5,053 nt of DNA from Neisseriaceae bacterium (GCA_947454215.1 CANGJN010000074.1:1-5053); one strand, 5' to 3'. Positions 1 to 5,053 are shown, numbered from the stretch's first letter. Numbers and translations are program-made. The notes: generated by a model not told the origin, from the sequence alone.

Positions 1-95
1 ATAGAAAACCTGTTTTTACCTTAATAGAAAATTGAAAAAAAACCAAAATAAAAATTTAAAAATCAAAGCATTATGAAAAACTTGCTCCTAGTAAA

Positions 96-215
96 TCAAT
101 TTATATAAAGTAAATTAGAAACACCCACCACGTGCATGGGTAAGACCTTTATGCATAACAAATCCAAAGACCTCGCATTTCCTAATTTTAATTTCGCAAT
201 TATAAACTTACTTTT
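96..215 (-). pseudogene. possible short coding remnant, unidentified
   Basis: A 39-codon open stretch with no ATG, GTG or TTG near its beginning and stops at both ends. The conceptual product contains a mixed, protein-like run (GNARSLDLLCIKVLPMHVV) less biased toward Lys/Asn/Ile/Phe than random AT-rich DNA usually gives. I recognise no family. It may be a fragment of a lost gene, in keeping with other debris in the window, or chance. No ribosome binding site precedes it. The hairpin ACCCA/TGGGT at 123-141 lies inside it. Confidence 0.18.
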
Positions 216-237
216 TTACTCATTTATTATAAAACAA

Positions 238-300
238 TGTTATAATAGATAATTTTCATAACTAAAAAACTAGATGAATAATATATTTATAGTGTATAAT
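238..300 (+). promoter_or_regulatory. two candidate -10 elements upstream of the structured RNA
   Basis: TGTTATAAT at 238-246 is a perfect extended -10 (TG-n-TATAAT). A second perfect TATAAT lies at 295-300. Neither has a good -35 at 16-18 bp. Either could start a + strand transcript through the helices at 328-454, the second giving a start near 307. TATAAT-like strings are common at this base composition, so support rests on position and on the extended motif. Confidence 0.25.
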
Positions 301-327
301 ACTTACTTAAAACTAATATTTTTAATA

Positions 328-454
328 GGTATAAATATGTAATTTAAATACCGAAGGAGGAAAGCCTAGTAAATCCACGATAAAATATAAATTAATATTG
401 ACATTAATATATCTTCGTGGCACATGGCTGTCCCTTTTACCCAAGTCATTGGGT
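328..454 (+). ncRNA. candidate structured small RNA or leader, unidentified family
   Basis: Three helices abut almost without linkers. Helix 1 pairs GGTATAAAT (328-336) with ATTT-AA-ATACC (342-352). Helix 2 is a long arm: 354-366 pairs with 426-438 (AGCC/GGCT core, two mismatches, two G-U pairs), then CCACGA (375-380) with TCGTGG (415-420), then ATTAAT (391-396) with ATTAAT (403-408). Helix 3 is the terminator hairpin at 439-454. The G/C pairs are concentrated in stems although the surroundings are very AT-rich. A perfect Shine-Dalgarno-like AAGGAGG (354-360) has no start codon at usable distance and is itself paired in helix 2. The CCGAAGGAGG string recalls part of the glycine riboswitch core, but the rest of that motif is absent. 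No downstream gene lies on this strand, so a stand-alone RNA is more likely than a leader. Overlapping minus-strand ORFs of 27 and 43 codons are an alternative reading. Confidence 0.35.
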
Positions 455-469
455 TATTTTAGTATTTTT
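439..469 (+). terminator. Rho-independent terminator
   Basis: A perfect 6-bp stem ACCCAA (439-444) / TTGGGT (449-454) closes a GTCA tetraloop. It is followed on the + strand by a T-rich tract (TATTTTAGTATTTTT). On the minus strand the hairpin is followed by AAAAGGGA, so it would work only for + transcripts. It ends the structured region at 328-438. Confidence 0.55.
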
Positions 470-534
470 ATATTGTCCAATGTTGGGAAACACTCTATTC
501 AGTTTAGGCAAATTAATATACTAAACCAGATCTA

Positions 535-585
535 GGTGATTTAGTAGAAACTACATAGAATTATGTAGCTAAAATTATTTTCACC
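535..585. repeat. long three-part hairpin
   Basis: Nested inverted repeats: GGTGA (535-539) with TCACC (581-585), TTTAG (540-544) with CTAAA (569-573), and CTACATA (551-557) with TATGTAG (562-568) around a GAAT loop. That makes 17 pairs in one arm with two asymmetric internal loops. There is no T-run beside it, so it is not a simple terminator. It could be an arm of a further structured RNA, a protein-binding site, or a degenerate inverted-repeat element. Function unknown. Confidence 0.45.
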
Positions 586-647
586 AAAAATTATATACCA
601 TTCTACAAGAACTTATTTCAATTTTAATCCCAATCACATTACGTCTG

Positions 648-670
648 TAGGTAAGGTGGCCTATTGCCTA
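648..670. repeat. hairpin next to terminator-like element
   Basis: TAGGTAAGG (648-656) pairs with CC-(TA bulge)-TTGCCTA (660-670), allowing one G-U pair, around a TGG loop. It directly abuts the stem that starts at 670. Confidence 0.35.
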
Positions 671-710
671 TTAGCAAAAAATATATAAATTTATGCTAAT
701 TTTAAATTTT
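670..710 (+). terminator. probable Rho-independent terminator
   Basis: ATTAGCA (670-676) pairs perfectly with TGCTAAT (694-700), with three further inner A-T pairs after one mismatch. TTTTAAATTTT follows on the + strand. It also lies about 20 bp beyond the stop of the minus-strand gene at 719-1933, but the minus side lacks a U-run after the stem, so it reads better as the end of a + strand transcript. Confidence 0.35.
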
Positions 711-718
711 AGGTAAAT

Positions 719-1933
719 TTATGGGTAGTCCCTGGGATTTACTTGACTTTGATCTATTATTTCTATATCATGCTGATCGGTTTTTGAGTCTTTTTTGTAT
801 CTAACGACGGTTGTAATATCTTTACCCATTCTTTCTTTATGCAGTTCTGTTGCCATTAGAGAACTTTCTCCTTGATAGAAAAGTAATTGATCTAATTTAA
901 AATATTTTTTCTCTTTAGATTTACCAACTAGATTAAGAATTAAGTGAAATCCATATCTACTTTCTTCACATTTAATAAGTTTTACTAATTCTATAGAACT
1001 AAAATGGTTTTCTGCACCTTTTTCATTATACTTTATAGCAAAATATGATAATTGATCTTTTTCTAAATAAGAAAAATATATATGATTATTCAATGTATTA
1101 GCATAATTACCCCAGTATTCATGGAAGTCCTTACATGATAAAAGTTTAAGCGTTAAACGATCTTGAAGATTATTTAAAGTTAAGGGTTTTGGTTTATAAA
1201 AAATTAAATTTGGCAAGTATAAGTTAAATTTATAATTTTCACCATTATTATAATAATTATATAACAGCCTTCTAGCTTCACATTTATCATAAACAGCATT
1301 TCCTTTATCCCAATTAAAAAAAGACCCTGTTGAATTTGTTGAATATTTATATAATGATGGAATACATCCAGAAAAAAGACATTGTTTGCTATAATTTCCT
1401 TGATATTTGTTTTTATATATAATAGTACCTGTTTCATTGTCTCTAATAACATTTTTATCAAAATCATCACAAGAAGTAATATCAGAAATTCTTTCATATG
1501 AGTTCAATTCTGGAGGCTGTACGAAACTATCAATAGGTTTTAAGAAAAAGATACTTTCTAATTTAAATCTAGGGAAAGGGATACCGTTTTCGAACAGAAG
1601 AGTATTATCAATAGATCTACAAATAAAATACTTAAATCGATTAGTAGGGTTTAACACTTCAACTAAATATTTTGGTAAAAAAAATGGTCCTTCTGGAACT
1701 TCAGTTCTAATATTATAATCAAGCGCATAGTATGAGTTATCTTGAACAAAATATAAATGATCATGTACTAAATAATCTGAAAAATTATTGTATAGATCAA
1801 TACATTTAAGAATTTTTACTTTTGTAAAATGATTATCATTCGCTAAATCATTAACATCAATAATTATAGATGAGTAAGAATATTTAAAAATAATTAAAAT
1901 ACTTATTACTCTTAATTGTTTGAATAAGTTCAT
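719..1933 (-). CDS. probable exported three-repeat protein, unknown function
   Basis: A 404-residue protein that I do not recognise. It starts at ATG (1931-1933) after a weak purine-rich AAAGAAAG and ends in TAA. The N-terminus has a short Lys/Arg region (K5, R8), a hydrophobic core at residues 9-16 (VISILIIF) and a KYSYSS stretch, which suggests a Sec signal peptide or a single membrane anchor. The rest is soluble and aromatic-rich (many Tyr, Phe, Asn, Lys). Three divergent repeats are visible at about 37-136, 148-250 and 259-357. Each opens with Cys-x-Asp-[Leu/Phe] (C44, C155, C267, spaced 111 and 112), has [I/L]-Y 17-19 residues later (HLYF, TIIYK, HIYF), and ends in an F-x-L...[I/L]-F strand (F123, F236, F346). 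Repeats 1 and 3 are the most alike. The eight cysteines (44, 105, 155, 185, 190, 218, 267, 322) would suit disulfides outside the cytoplasm. A polar tail of about 45 residues follows. The gene stands alone. Its unbroken length amid decayed DNA argues that it is functional. A secreted effector or surface protein is possible, but this is inference only. Confidence 0.85.
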   Translation of the reverse strand: MNLFKQLRVISILIIFKYSYSSIIIDVNDLANDNHFTKVKILKCIDLYNNFSDYLVHDHLYFVQDNSYYALDYNIRTEVPEGPFFLPKYLVEVLNPTNRFKYFICRSIDNTLLFENGIPFPRFKLESIFFLKPIDSFVQPPELNSYERISDITSCDDFDKNVIRDNETGTIIYKNKYQGNYSKQCLFSGCIPSLYKYSTNSTGSFFNWDKGNAVYDKCEARRLLYNYYNNGENYKFNLYLPNLIFYKPKPLTLNNLQDRLTLKLLSCKDFHEYWGNYANTLNNHIYFSYLEKDQLSYFAIKYNEKGAENHFSSIELVKLIKCEESRYGFHLILNLVGKSKEKKYFKLDQLLFYQGESSLMATELHKERMGKDITTVVRYKKDSKTDQHDIEIIDQSQVNPRDYP

Positions 1934-2011
1934 GAGTATACTTTCTTTAAAATATTTATTTTATTTTTAGTATGCAAAAGATATTTAAAAATACTTAATA
2001 GTAATTGTATG

Positions 2012-2039
2012 TTTATATTTTTTAAAAATTTAGTGTAAA
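2012..2039 (-). promoter_or_regulatory. candidate sigma-70 promoter for the 404-residue gene
   Basis: Read on the minus strand: TTTACA (2039-2034) as -35, a 16-bp spacer, then TATAAA (2017-2012) as -10. This would give a start near 2005 and an untranslated leader of about 70 nt before the ATG at 1933. The elements are close to consensus, but chance matches are frequent in DNA this AT-rich. Confidence 0.3.
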
Positions 2040-2071
2040 TTTAAAAATTTTAGTTCTTATCTGAGAATAGT

Positions 2072-2090
2072 TTAAGAAAATATTTCTTAA
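2072..2090. repeat. perfect 8-bp inverted repeat
   Basis: TTAAGAAA (2072-2079) and TTTCTTAA (2083-2090) are separated by ATA. It lies upstream of the candidate promoter of the 404-residue gene. It could be an operator or simply an AT-rich hairpin. Confidence 0.3.
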
Positions 2091-2154
2091 TGAATATCCT
2101 CAAATCAATATAGAATCATATTATGGCAGAGAATAAATATTGTTACAAATATTC

Positions 2155-2170
2155 AACTAATTAATTAGTT
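2155..2170. repeat. perfect 16-bp palindrome
   Basis: AACTAATTAATTAGTT is its own reverse complement over all 16 bases. A looser inverted pair, GAATAAA (2131-2137) and TTTATTC (2169-2175), overlaps it. It is possibly a dimeric regulator site or a cruciform. No associated gene lies close enough to assign it. Confidence 0.35.
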
Positions 2171-2349
2171 TATTCATGAGACAGGTATGTTATTTACTTA
2201 TGTTTAAATTAATTTTATTTCCTTGCTACTGTAAAATTTATTTAAAAAGATAATTTAATTGGATTACAATTATTCTTGCATTAATTTATAAAAATATTTA
2301 AATACATAAAAAAGTTTGTGCAGTTTTAATTAAAATACAAAAATCTTTA

Positions 2350-2734
2350 ATCCATTAACTTAGAAGCATATTACACAGTCAATGTTACTTTTTAAATACT
2401 AAGTATAAAACCAAACCAGTTATAGTTTTAGCATCATTGATAGTGCAGATTTAACAAGAACTTTAAAAACTTCTAGAAATTCACCATCATCTAAATTTTG
2501 TATACCTGGAATTATGTCTGTTACTAAAAAATAGGTGTTTTTTTTTCTAAAGAGTATCCATTACAAGAAATTATTTCTCCTATTTCCACCTAGTAATCAC
2601 TATGAAATCTATTCTATTCTTGTGGTTCTCTTTTGGCGGAATTAAATTTAATTTCATTTTTTTATAATCTTCTCTTGGGAAGTACTATTAATATTTTTAT
2701 TACTGAATATCTAAATTGTTTTTCTAAAATAATT
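2350..2734 (-). pseudogene. decayed, truncated duplicate of the Nudix hydrolase gene
   Basis: This stretch aligns along its length with the intact Nudix gene at about 3050-3464, in the same orientation, including an identical 35-bp run (2700-2734 against 3430-3464). It corresponds to residues from about 60 to the C-terminus; the 5' third is absent. Lesions are plain. A 22-bp deletion relative to the intact copy sits between CATC repeats (after GCATC at about 2431) and shifts the frame. In the Nudix box, Gly is changed to Arg, a GAA codon becomes TAA (about 2663), and one of the paired catalytic Glu codons becomes TAG, giving REPQE-stop-NRF in place of RELQEETGF. It cannot make an active enzyme. 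Near-identity in places suggests a fairly recent duplication in which the rnpB-linked copy was kept. Confidence 0.9.
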
Positions 2735-2751
2735 GTTGCTATTCAACAATT
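2731..2751. repeat. 8-bp hairpin at the duplication breakpoint
   Basis: AATTGTTG (2731-2738) and CAACAATT (2744-2751) form a perfect stem around CTATT. Its left arm begins inside the last four bases of homology with the intact Nudix gene, and the loop and right arm lie beyond it. On the minus strand it is followed by ATTTT, so it could act weakly as a terminator. It may mark a recombination junction. Confidence 0.4.
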
Positions 2752-2898
2752 ACCAAAAAAAATCAAAAATTCTATTAAATTGTTATAAAATACATTCTGA
2801 TGAAAATGTTATATTTTTTTGAAGTTTATCTTTTTAATGATAAATAAATTATTTAAAAACTCAATATTTACAAAAATAATGATTCTATTAAACAATAA

Positions 2899-3141
2899 AA
2901 TATTATAAACATAGATCATCCAAGTTATGATGTTTTATTCAATGATAATACAAAGTTAAAACAAGATATTAAAAGCATTAATACTAATTTTCAACAAATA
3001 ACAGAGAAAAATAAAAAATTAAATACAGAATTGTTTCAATTAAGAGATAATCATATTAACTTAAAAGCATATCTATTACAGAATCAATGTTATTTTTTTT
3101 TAAATAAGCTAAGTATAAAACCAAACCACTTATTGTTTTAG
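2899..3141 (+). pseudogene. coiled-coil ORF fragment, convergent with the Nudix gene
   Basis: An 80-codon open stretch with no ATG, bounded by TAA (2896) and TAG (3139). From about 2956 it encodes a regular heptad pattern (LKQDIKS, INTNFQQ, ITEKNKK, LNTELFQ, LRDNHIN, LKAYLLQ) with Leu or Ile at every first position for six heptads, typical of a parallel coiled coil. Before this is a non-coiled segment (NIDHPSYDVLFNDN). Codons past about 3056 are antisense to the Nudix gene and are probably fortuitous. Most likely it is the surviving end of a larger coiled-coil gene whose upstream part (2752-2898) is full of stops. A small gene starting at ATT or ATA is possible but unlikely. Confidence 0.4.
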
Positions 3142-3464
3142 CATCCTTAATTTCACCTTTCATCATCATTGATAGAGCAGATTTAACAGGAACTTTAAAA
3201 ACTTCTAAAAACTCACCATCATCTAAATTTTGAATACCAGGAATTATGTCTGTTGCTAAGAAATAAGTAATTTTTTCTGAAGAGTATCCATTACAAGGAA
3301 CTATTTCTCCTAGTTCTACCCAAGAATCACTATAAAATCCAGTCTCCTCTTGTAGTTCTCTTTTGGCTGCATTAATTTTAATTTCATTTTTTTCTAATCT
3401 TCCCATGGGAAGTTCTATTAATATTTCTTTTACTGAATATCTAAATTGTTTTTCTAAAATAATT
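3050..3464 (-). repeat. intact arm of the ~700-bp-spaced direct duplication
   Basis: This is the partner of 2350-2734. The offset between copies is about 700 bp at the gene's 3' end and exactly 730 bp at the 35-bp identical run, the difference being net deletions in the decayed copy. Homology continues a few bases past the Nudix stop (AATC-ATTAACTTA in both copies), so the duplicated unit included flanking DNA. Confidence 0.8.
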
Positions 3465-3640
3465 TCATAATCCTTGGTGATTGCAATAATAGCAACACCA
3501 CCTGGATGATCAACAAAAACCCTAGACGCTAATTTTTTATTAGGTAGTTCTACGCTATCGTTGAATACCTTTAAAAATTTATTTGAAAAAACTAACTTAT
3601 TCTCAACTGTTTTTTCTATTAAACTATTTATATTATTCAA
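3056..3640 (-). CDS. Nudix hydrolase, ADP-ribose pyrophosphatase type
   Basis: A 194-residue cytoplasmic enzyme of usual length for the family. The Nudix box G-x5-E-x7-R-E-U-x-E-E-x-G-U is complete: G80, E86, R94-E95, E98-E99, G101, F102. These Glu residues bind the divalent metal. The preceding PGGVAIIAI strand (46-54) and QFRY (65-68), the PCNGYSSE loop (115-122) and the EFLEVFKVPV strand (143-152) match the ADP-ribose/nucleoside-diphosphate-sugar pyrophosphatase branch, which hydrolyses ADP-ribose to AMP and ribose 5-phosphate. The exact substrate is inferred. The start is TTG (3638-3640) with AGAAG six bases upstream; no ATG lies in frame nearby and the N-terminus fits the family. It lies 20 nt downstream of rnpB on the same strand and could be co-transcribed. 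A decayed duplicate lies about 700 bp to the left. Confidence 0.93.
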   Translation of the reverse strand: MNNINSLIEKTVENKLVFSNKFLKVFNDSVELPNKKLASRVFVDHPGGVAIIAITKDYEIILEKQFRYSVKEILIELPMGRLEKNEIKINAAKRELQEETGFYSDSWVELGEIVPCNGYSSEKITYFLATDIIPGIQNLDDGEFLEVFKVPVKSALSMMMKGEIKDAKTISGLVLYLAYLKKNNIDSVIDMLLS

Positions 3641-3651
3641 TTTTATCTTCT
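3638..3651 (-). promoter_or_regulatory. ribosome binding site and TTG start of the Nudix gene
   Basis: On the minus strand AGAAG (3651-3647) lies six bases before TTG (3640-3638). It is the only Shine-Dalgarno-like element between rnpB and the ORF and supports the non-ATG start. Confidence 0.55.
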
Positions 3652-3654
3652 TTT

Positions 3655-3669
3655 AAAAAAAGATGAGTC
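3655..3669 (-). terminator. possible terminator at the rnpB 3' end
   Basis: The 3' strand of RNase P helix P1 (GACTCATCT) runs straight into seven Ts (3661-3655) on the minus strand. P1 itself, or a local alternative stem between AGATGA in the 3' domain (near 3700) and TCATCT, could provide the helix of an intrinsic terminator. If it is efficient, the Nudix gene needs its own promoter inside rnpB; otherwise the two are co-transcribed. Confidence 0.35.
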
Positions 3670-4025
3670 TAATAAGCCGGATTCTGTATCAGGCAATCAT
3701 TCATCTAGGCTAAATATTACTATATTAGCTCAAGCAACCTACCCGTATTTGCAGTTTAATTTAAACTTGTAAAGGACATACAAACAAATACCTATTTGGT
3801 CTTGCACCTAGTGGGGTTTTGCATGCCATAACTATCACTAGTTATGCGGTGCGCTCTTACCGCAACCTTTTCACCCTTACCAAATAAATCTGGCGGTATA
3901 TTTTCTGTGCCACTATCCGTTATTATATAAGTAATACCTGGGTGTTACCCAGCACTAATATCCTAATGGTGTCCGGACTTTCCTCAAAAATAAAAAATAT
4001 TCTTGCGATTGCTTTGACTCATCTT
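3661..4025 (-). ncRNA. rnpB: RNase P RNA, bacterial class A
   Basis: Catalytic RNA of ribonuclease P, which cuts the 5' leader from precursor tRNAs together with the RnpA protein. At about 365 nt it has normal length. The ends pair perfectly as helix P1: AGATGAGTC (4024-4016) with GACTCATCT (3669-3661). Conserved blocks appear in order on the minus strand: GAGGAAAGTCCGGAC (3985-3971), GTGGCACAGAAAATATACCGCC (from about 3916), GGTAAGGGTGAAAAGG, GCGGTAAGAGCGCACCGC, AGACCAAATAGG (3802-3791), GGTAGGTTGCTTGAG, TAGATGAATGATTGCC and ACAGAATCCGGCTTA (3687-3673). The last, with AGGAAAGTCC, forms the universal P4 region. Peripheral helices are AT-rich, but the core is intact. It is followed after 20 nt by the Nudix gene. 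Confidence 0.98.
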
Positions 4026-4033
4026 TAGTTTAT

Positions 4034-4042
4034 ATTATATCA
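4034..4042 (-). promoter_or_regulatory. extended -10 promoter of rnpB
   Basis: On the minus strand TGATATAAT (4042-4034) is a perfect extended -10 element. It is followed 7-8 nt later by the predicted 5' end of RNase P RNA at about 4025. The -35 region is poor (TTACAT at a 19-bp spacing at best), as extended -10 promoters tolerate. The position relative to the mapped P1 helix makes this the most credible promoter in the window. Confidence 0.7.
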
Positions 4043-4716
4043 TTTAATTTAACTATAAATGTAACTTTTTAAAAACCATATCTATTTTTTTCTTTCAAAA
4101 CAATGCAAATTCTTTTATTTAAGTAAAAAAATAAATTTTAATTTTATACTTTTGCTATACTTTAAGGTTATAGAATTTAGAAAAAATTATTTATTCTAAC
4201 TATACAAATTATTTATTTTAAATATTCAATGATTATTCTTTTAATGAAAATTCCTGATATTACAATATAAGTTGGTCAACTAAATTAAGTGCATTGCTTA
4301 TTAAAATGAATAATTCGTCTAAACTAACAGATTATAATGAAACAATAAAACAAACTTGATAAATGAATATGATGAAATTATAAGTTTAGCAAATTTGGAA
4401 TTATACAATCTTCTAAAAAATCAGAAAAAGTATCAGCTAAGTTTAAAGCTGAAAAGGGAGCAAATAATTTTTTTGTTATGAGTAGTTTCATTTGTACAAT
4501 GAAAAAATGTAAATGGTATTAGTGTATATTGCCATTATTATAATTATAATTAAAAAATAAAGTTTAAATGATATTAAACATAGTTGATTTTTTACCGTGT
4601 TAATATAGTTAATTCTTTAATATAAATCTTTATCCTGTCGCTAATTTTATCCTATCATAAATTCATTATTCATCATTTTGATATTCTATTCTTGTTTTAA
4701 ATATTAAAATTATATG
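4043..4716. other. AT-rich spacer with little identifiable content
   Basis: About 670 bp. I see no intact gene, RNA gene or strong terminator here. Only the frameshifted short ORF at 4306-4522 stands out. AATGG (4512) and CCATT could form a weak stem just past it. Confidence 0.5.
4306..4522 (+). pseudogene. possible frameshifted short gene remnant, unidentified
   Basis: An ATG at 4306 opens a 17-codon frame (MNNSSKLTDYNETIKQ) that stops at 4357. An overlapping frame then stays open over 4356-4481 (LINEYDEIISLANLEL...), and a third over 4376-4522 (QSSKKSEKVSAKFKAEKG...). Two of the joins look natural as a polar helical protein with single-base indels, but several frames are open at once, as happens in AT-rich DNA. 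No family recognised. Confidence 0.22.
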
Positions 4717-5053
4717 CTAAATCATGGCTGAGTAGTAACCACTTTCTTTAAATAAATGCACTCGGATTGATTTGTTTAAAGTAAAGGCGATTGCATTCGA
4801 AACCATTAATAATCTACTTATAATCTCACATCAGCTATTATATCTTTCCACTCGGAATATGTTAAATAATTACATCTAACCTCCTCGCCTGAATAACCTC
4901 CAAACTCAGTAGAACGAAATTCTATATCAATCAGTTTTAAGTATGCCCAACTTCACAGTTTTTTAAAAAAAACACAAGTAATACAGTAGCTTATTTTTTA
5001 AAAAATGCAAATTCGGGTACTACATCTTTTGGCCAAGTTACTAAATATAATAT
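4717..5053 (-). pseudogene. multiply frameshifted gene, 5' end beyond the window
   Basis: Reading the minus strand from the window edge, three consecutive frames give protein-like segments that join into one product. The first is 5053-4994 (LYLVTWPKDVVPEFAFFKK, then TAA at 4991), with the same frame continuing as ATVLLVFFLKNCE. The second is 4952-4818 (WAYLKLIDIEFRSTEFGG..., then TYSEWKDIIADV). The third, from about 4826 to TAG at 4717, gives RLLMVSNAIAFTLNK, then SIRVHLFKESGYYSAMI. At least one in-frame stop and two frameshifts separate them. Composition is richer than in surrounding spacer (Trp, Gly, Arg, Val), which argues for a real former gene. I cannot name the family. A recent origin of the lesions is suggested by how well the segments still read. 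Confidence 0.5.

Larger units (their letters stand above)
1934..2349. other. non-coding spacer upstream of the 404-residue gene
   Basis: About 415 bp of very AT-rich DNA with stops in all frames; the longest start-to-stop reading I noticed is about 17 codons (ATG near 2200, + strand). It holds a candidate minus-strand promoter, a perfect 8-bp hairpin and a 16-bp palindrome. Its right end (from roughly 2275) may contain faint remains of the segment duplicated at 2899-3050, since GCATTAAT occurs at 2278 and 2975, near the ~700 bp offset of the Nudix copies. Confidence 0.5.

Noticed and set aside
351..366. Glycine riboswitch core (CCGAAGGAGG-like)
   Set aside because: The rest of the aptamer consensus and a downstream glycine-related gene are absent.
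322..453. Minus-strand 43-codon frame ending in a LLGFPPSVF segment, reminiscent of the small membrane protein family YqaE/Pmp3; a second frame (366-449) also reads as a membrane segment
   Set aside because: Two frames look equally plausible, both lack clear ribosome binding sites, and the resemblance is loose. The helices on the + strand explain the region at least as well. A profile search of both frames would decide.
1204..1497. 97-codon minus-strand ORF inside the 404-residue gene
   Set aside because: It overlaps completely in another frame and has a Leu/Ile/Met-rich composition typical of a shadow frame; no independent signals.
1407..1718. 103-codon + strand ORF antisense to the 404-residue gene
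   Set aside because: It is the opposite strand of a coding sequence with clear internal repeats; treated as a shadow.
4786..4812. tRNA T-arm-like GGTTTCGAATGC on the minus strand
   Set aside because: No matching D-arm, anticodon arm or acceptor stem; it lies within a protein-like pseudogene frame.
1..5053. CRISPR array, insertion sequence or transposase, tRNA genes, replication origin
   Set aside because: No regularly spaced repeats, no terminal inverted repeats around an ORF, no transposase motifs, no cloverleaf and no DnaA-box cluster seen.

Overview
The window is very AT-rich and sparsely coding. Two intact protein genes and one RNA gene cover well under half of it. The remainder is AT-rich spacer, gene debris and inverted repeats. 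The RNase P RNA has the standard bacterial class A plan. Together with a housekeeping Nudix hydrolase, low GC and visible gene decay, this suggests a host-restricted bacterium (endosymbiont or intracellular) undergoing reductive evolution. The RNase P sequence looks proteobacterial to me, but I cannot fix the class by eye.

Layout. Positions 1-718 hold no gene I can defend. On the + strand they contain a compact run of adjoining helices ending in a perfect intrinsic-terminator hairpin (328-469), a long hairpin at 535-585, and a second terminator-like hairpin near 670-710. Positions 719-1933 (minus) encode a 404-residue protein with an N-terminal hydrophobic segment. I do not recognise it, but it is built from three divergent repeats of about 110 residues, each opening with a Cys-x-Asp-[Leu/Phe] motif. 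Positions 1934-2349 are non-coding, with two perfect inverted repeats.

Positions 2350-2734 (minus) are a decayed, 5'-truncated duplicate of the Nudix gene that lies intact at 3056-3640. The two are in direct orientation about 700 bp apart. Between them is a + strand fragment with a clean leucine/isoleucine heptad pattern (2899 onward) that runs into the 3' end of the intact Nudix gene.

The RNase P RNA gene (rnpB, 3661-4025, minus) ends 20 nt before the Nudix gene, which starts with TTG. It has an extended -10 promoter just upstream. To its right, 4043-4716 is mostly empty with a short frameshifted ORF. The last ~340 bases carry a multiply frameshifted minus-strand pseudogene that runs out of the window.

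The functional content is tRNA 5' maturation (rnpB), nucleotide-sugar or ADP-ribose housekeeping (Nudix), and one probably exported repeat protein of unknown role. rnpB and the Nudix gene may share a transcript. Nothing links the 404-residue gene to them functionally. The most novel items are the three-repeat protein and the tightly packed RNA structure at 328-469.
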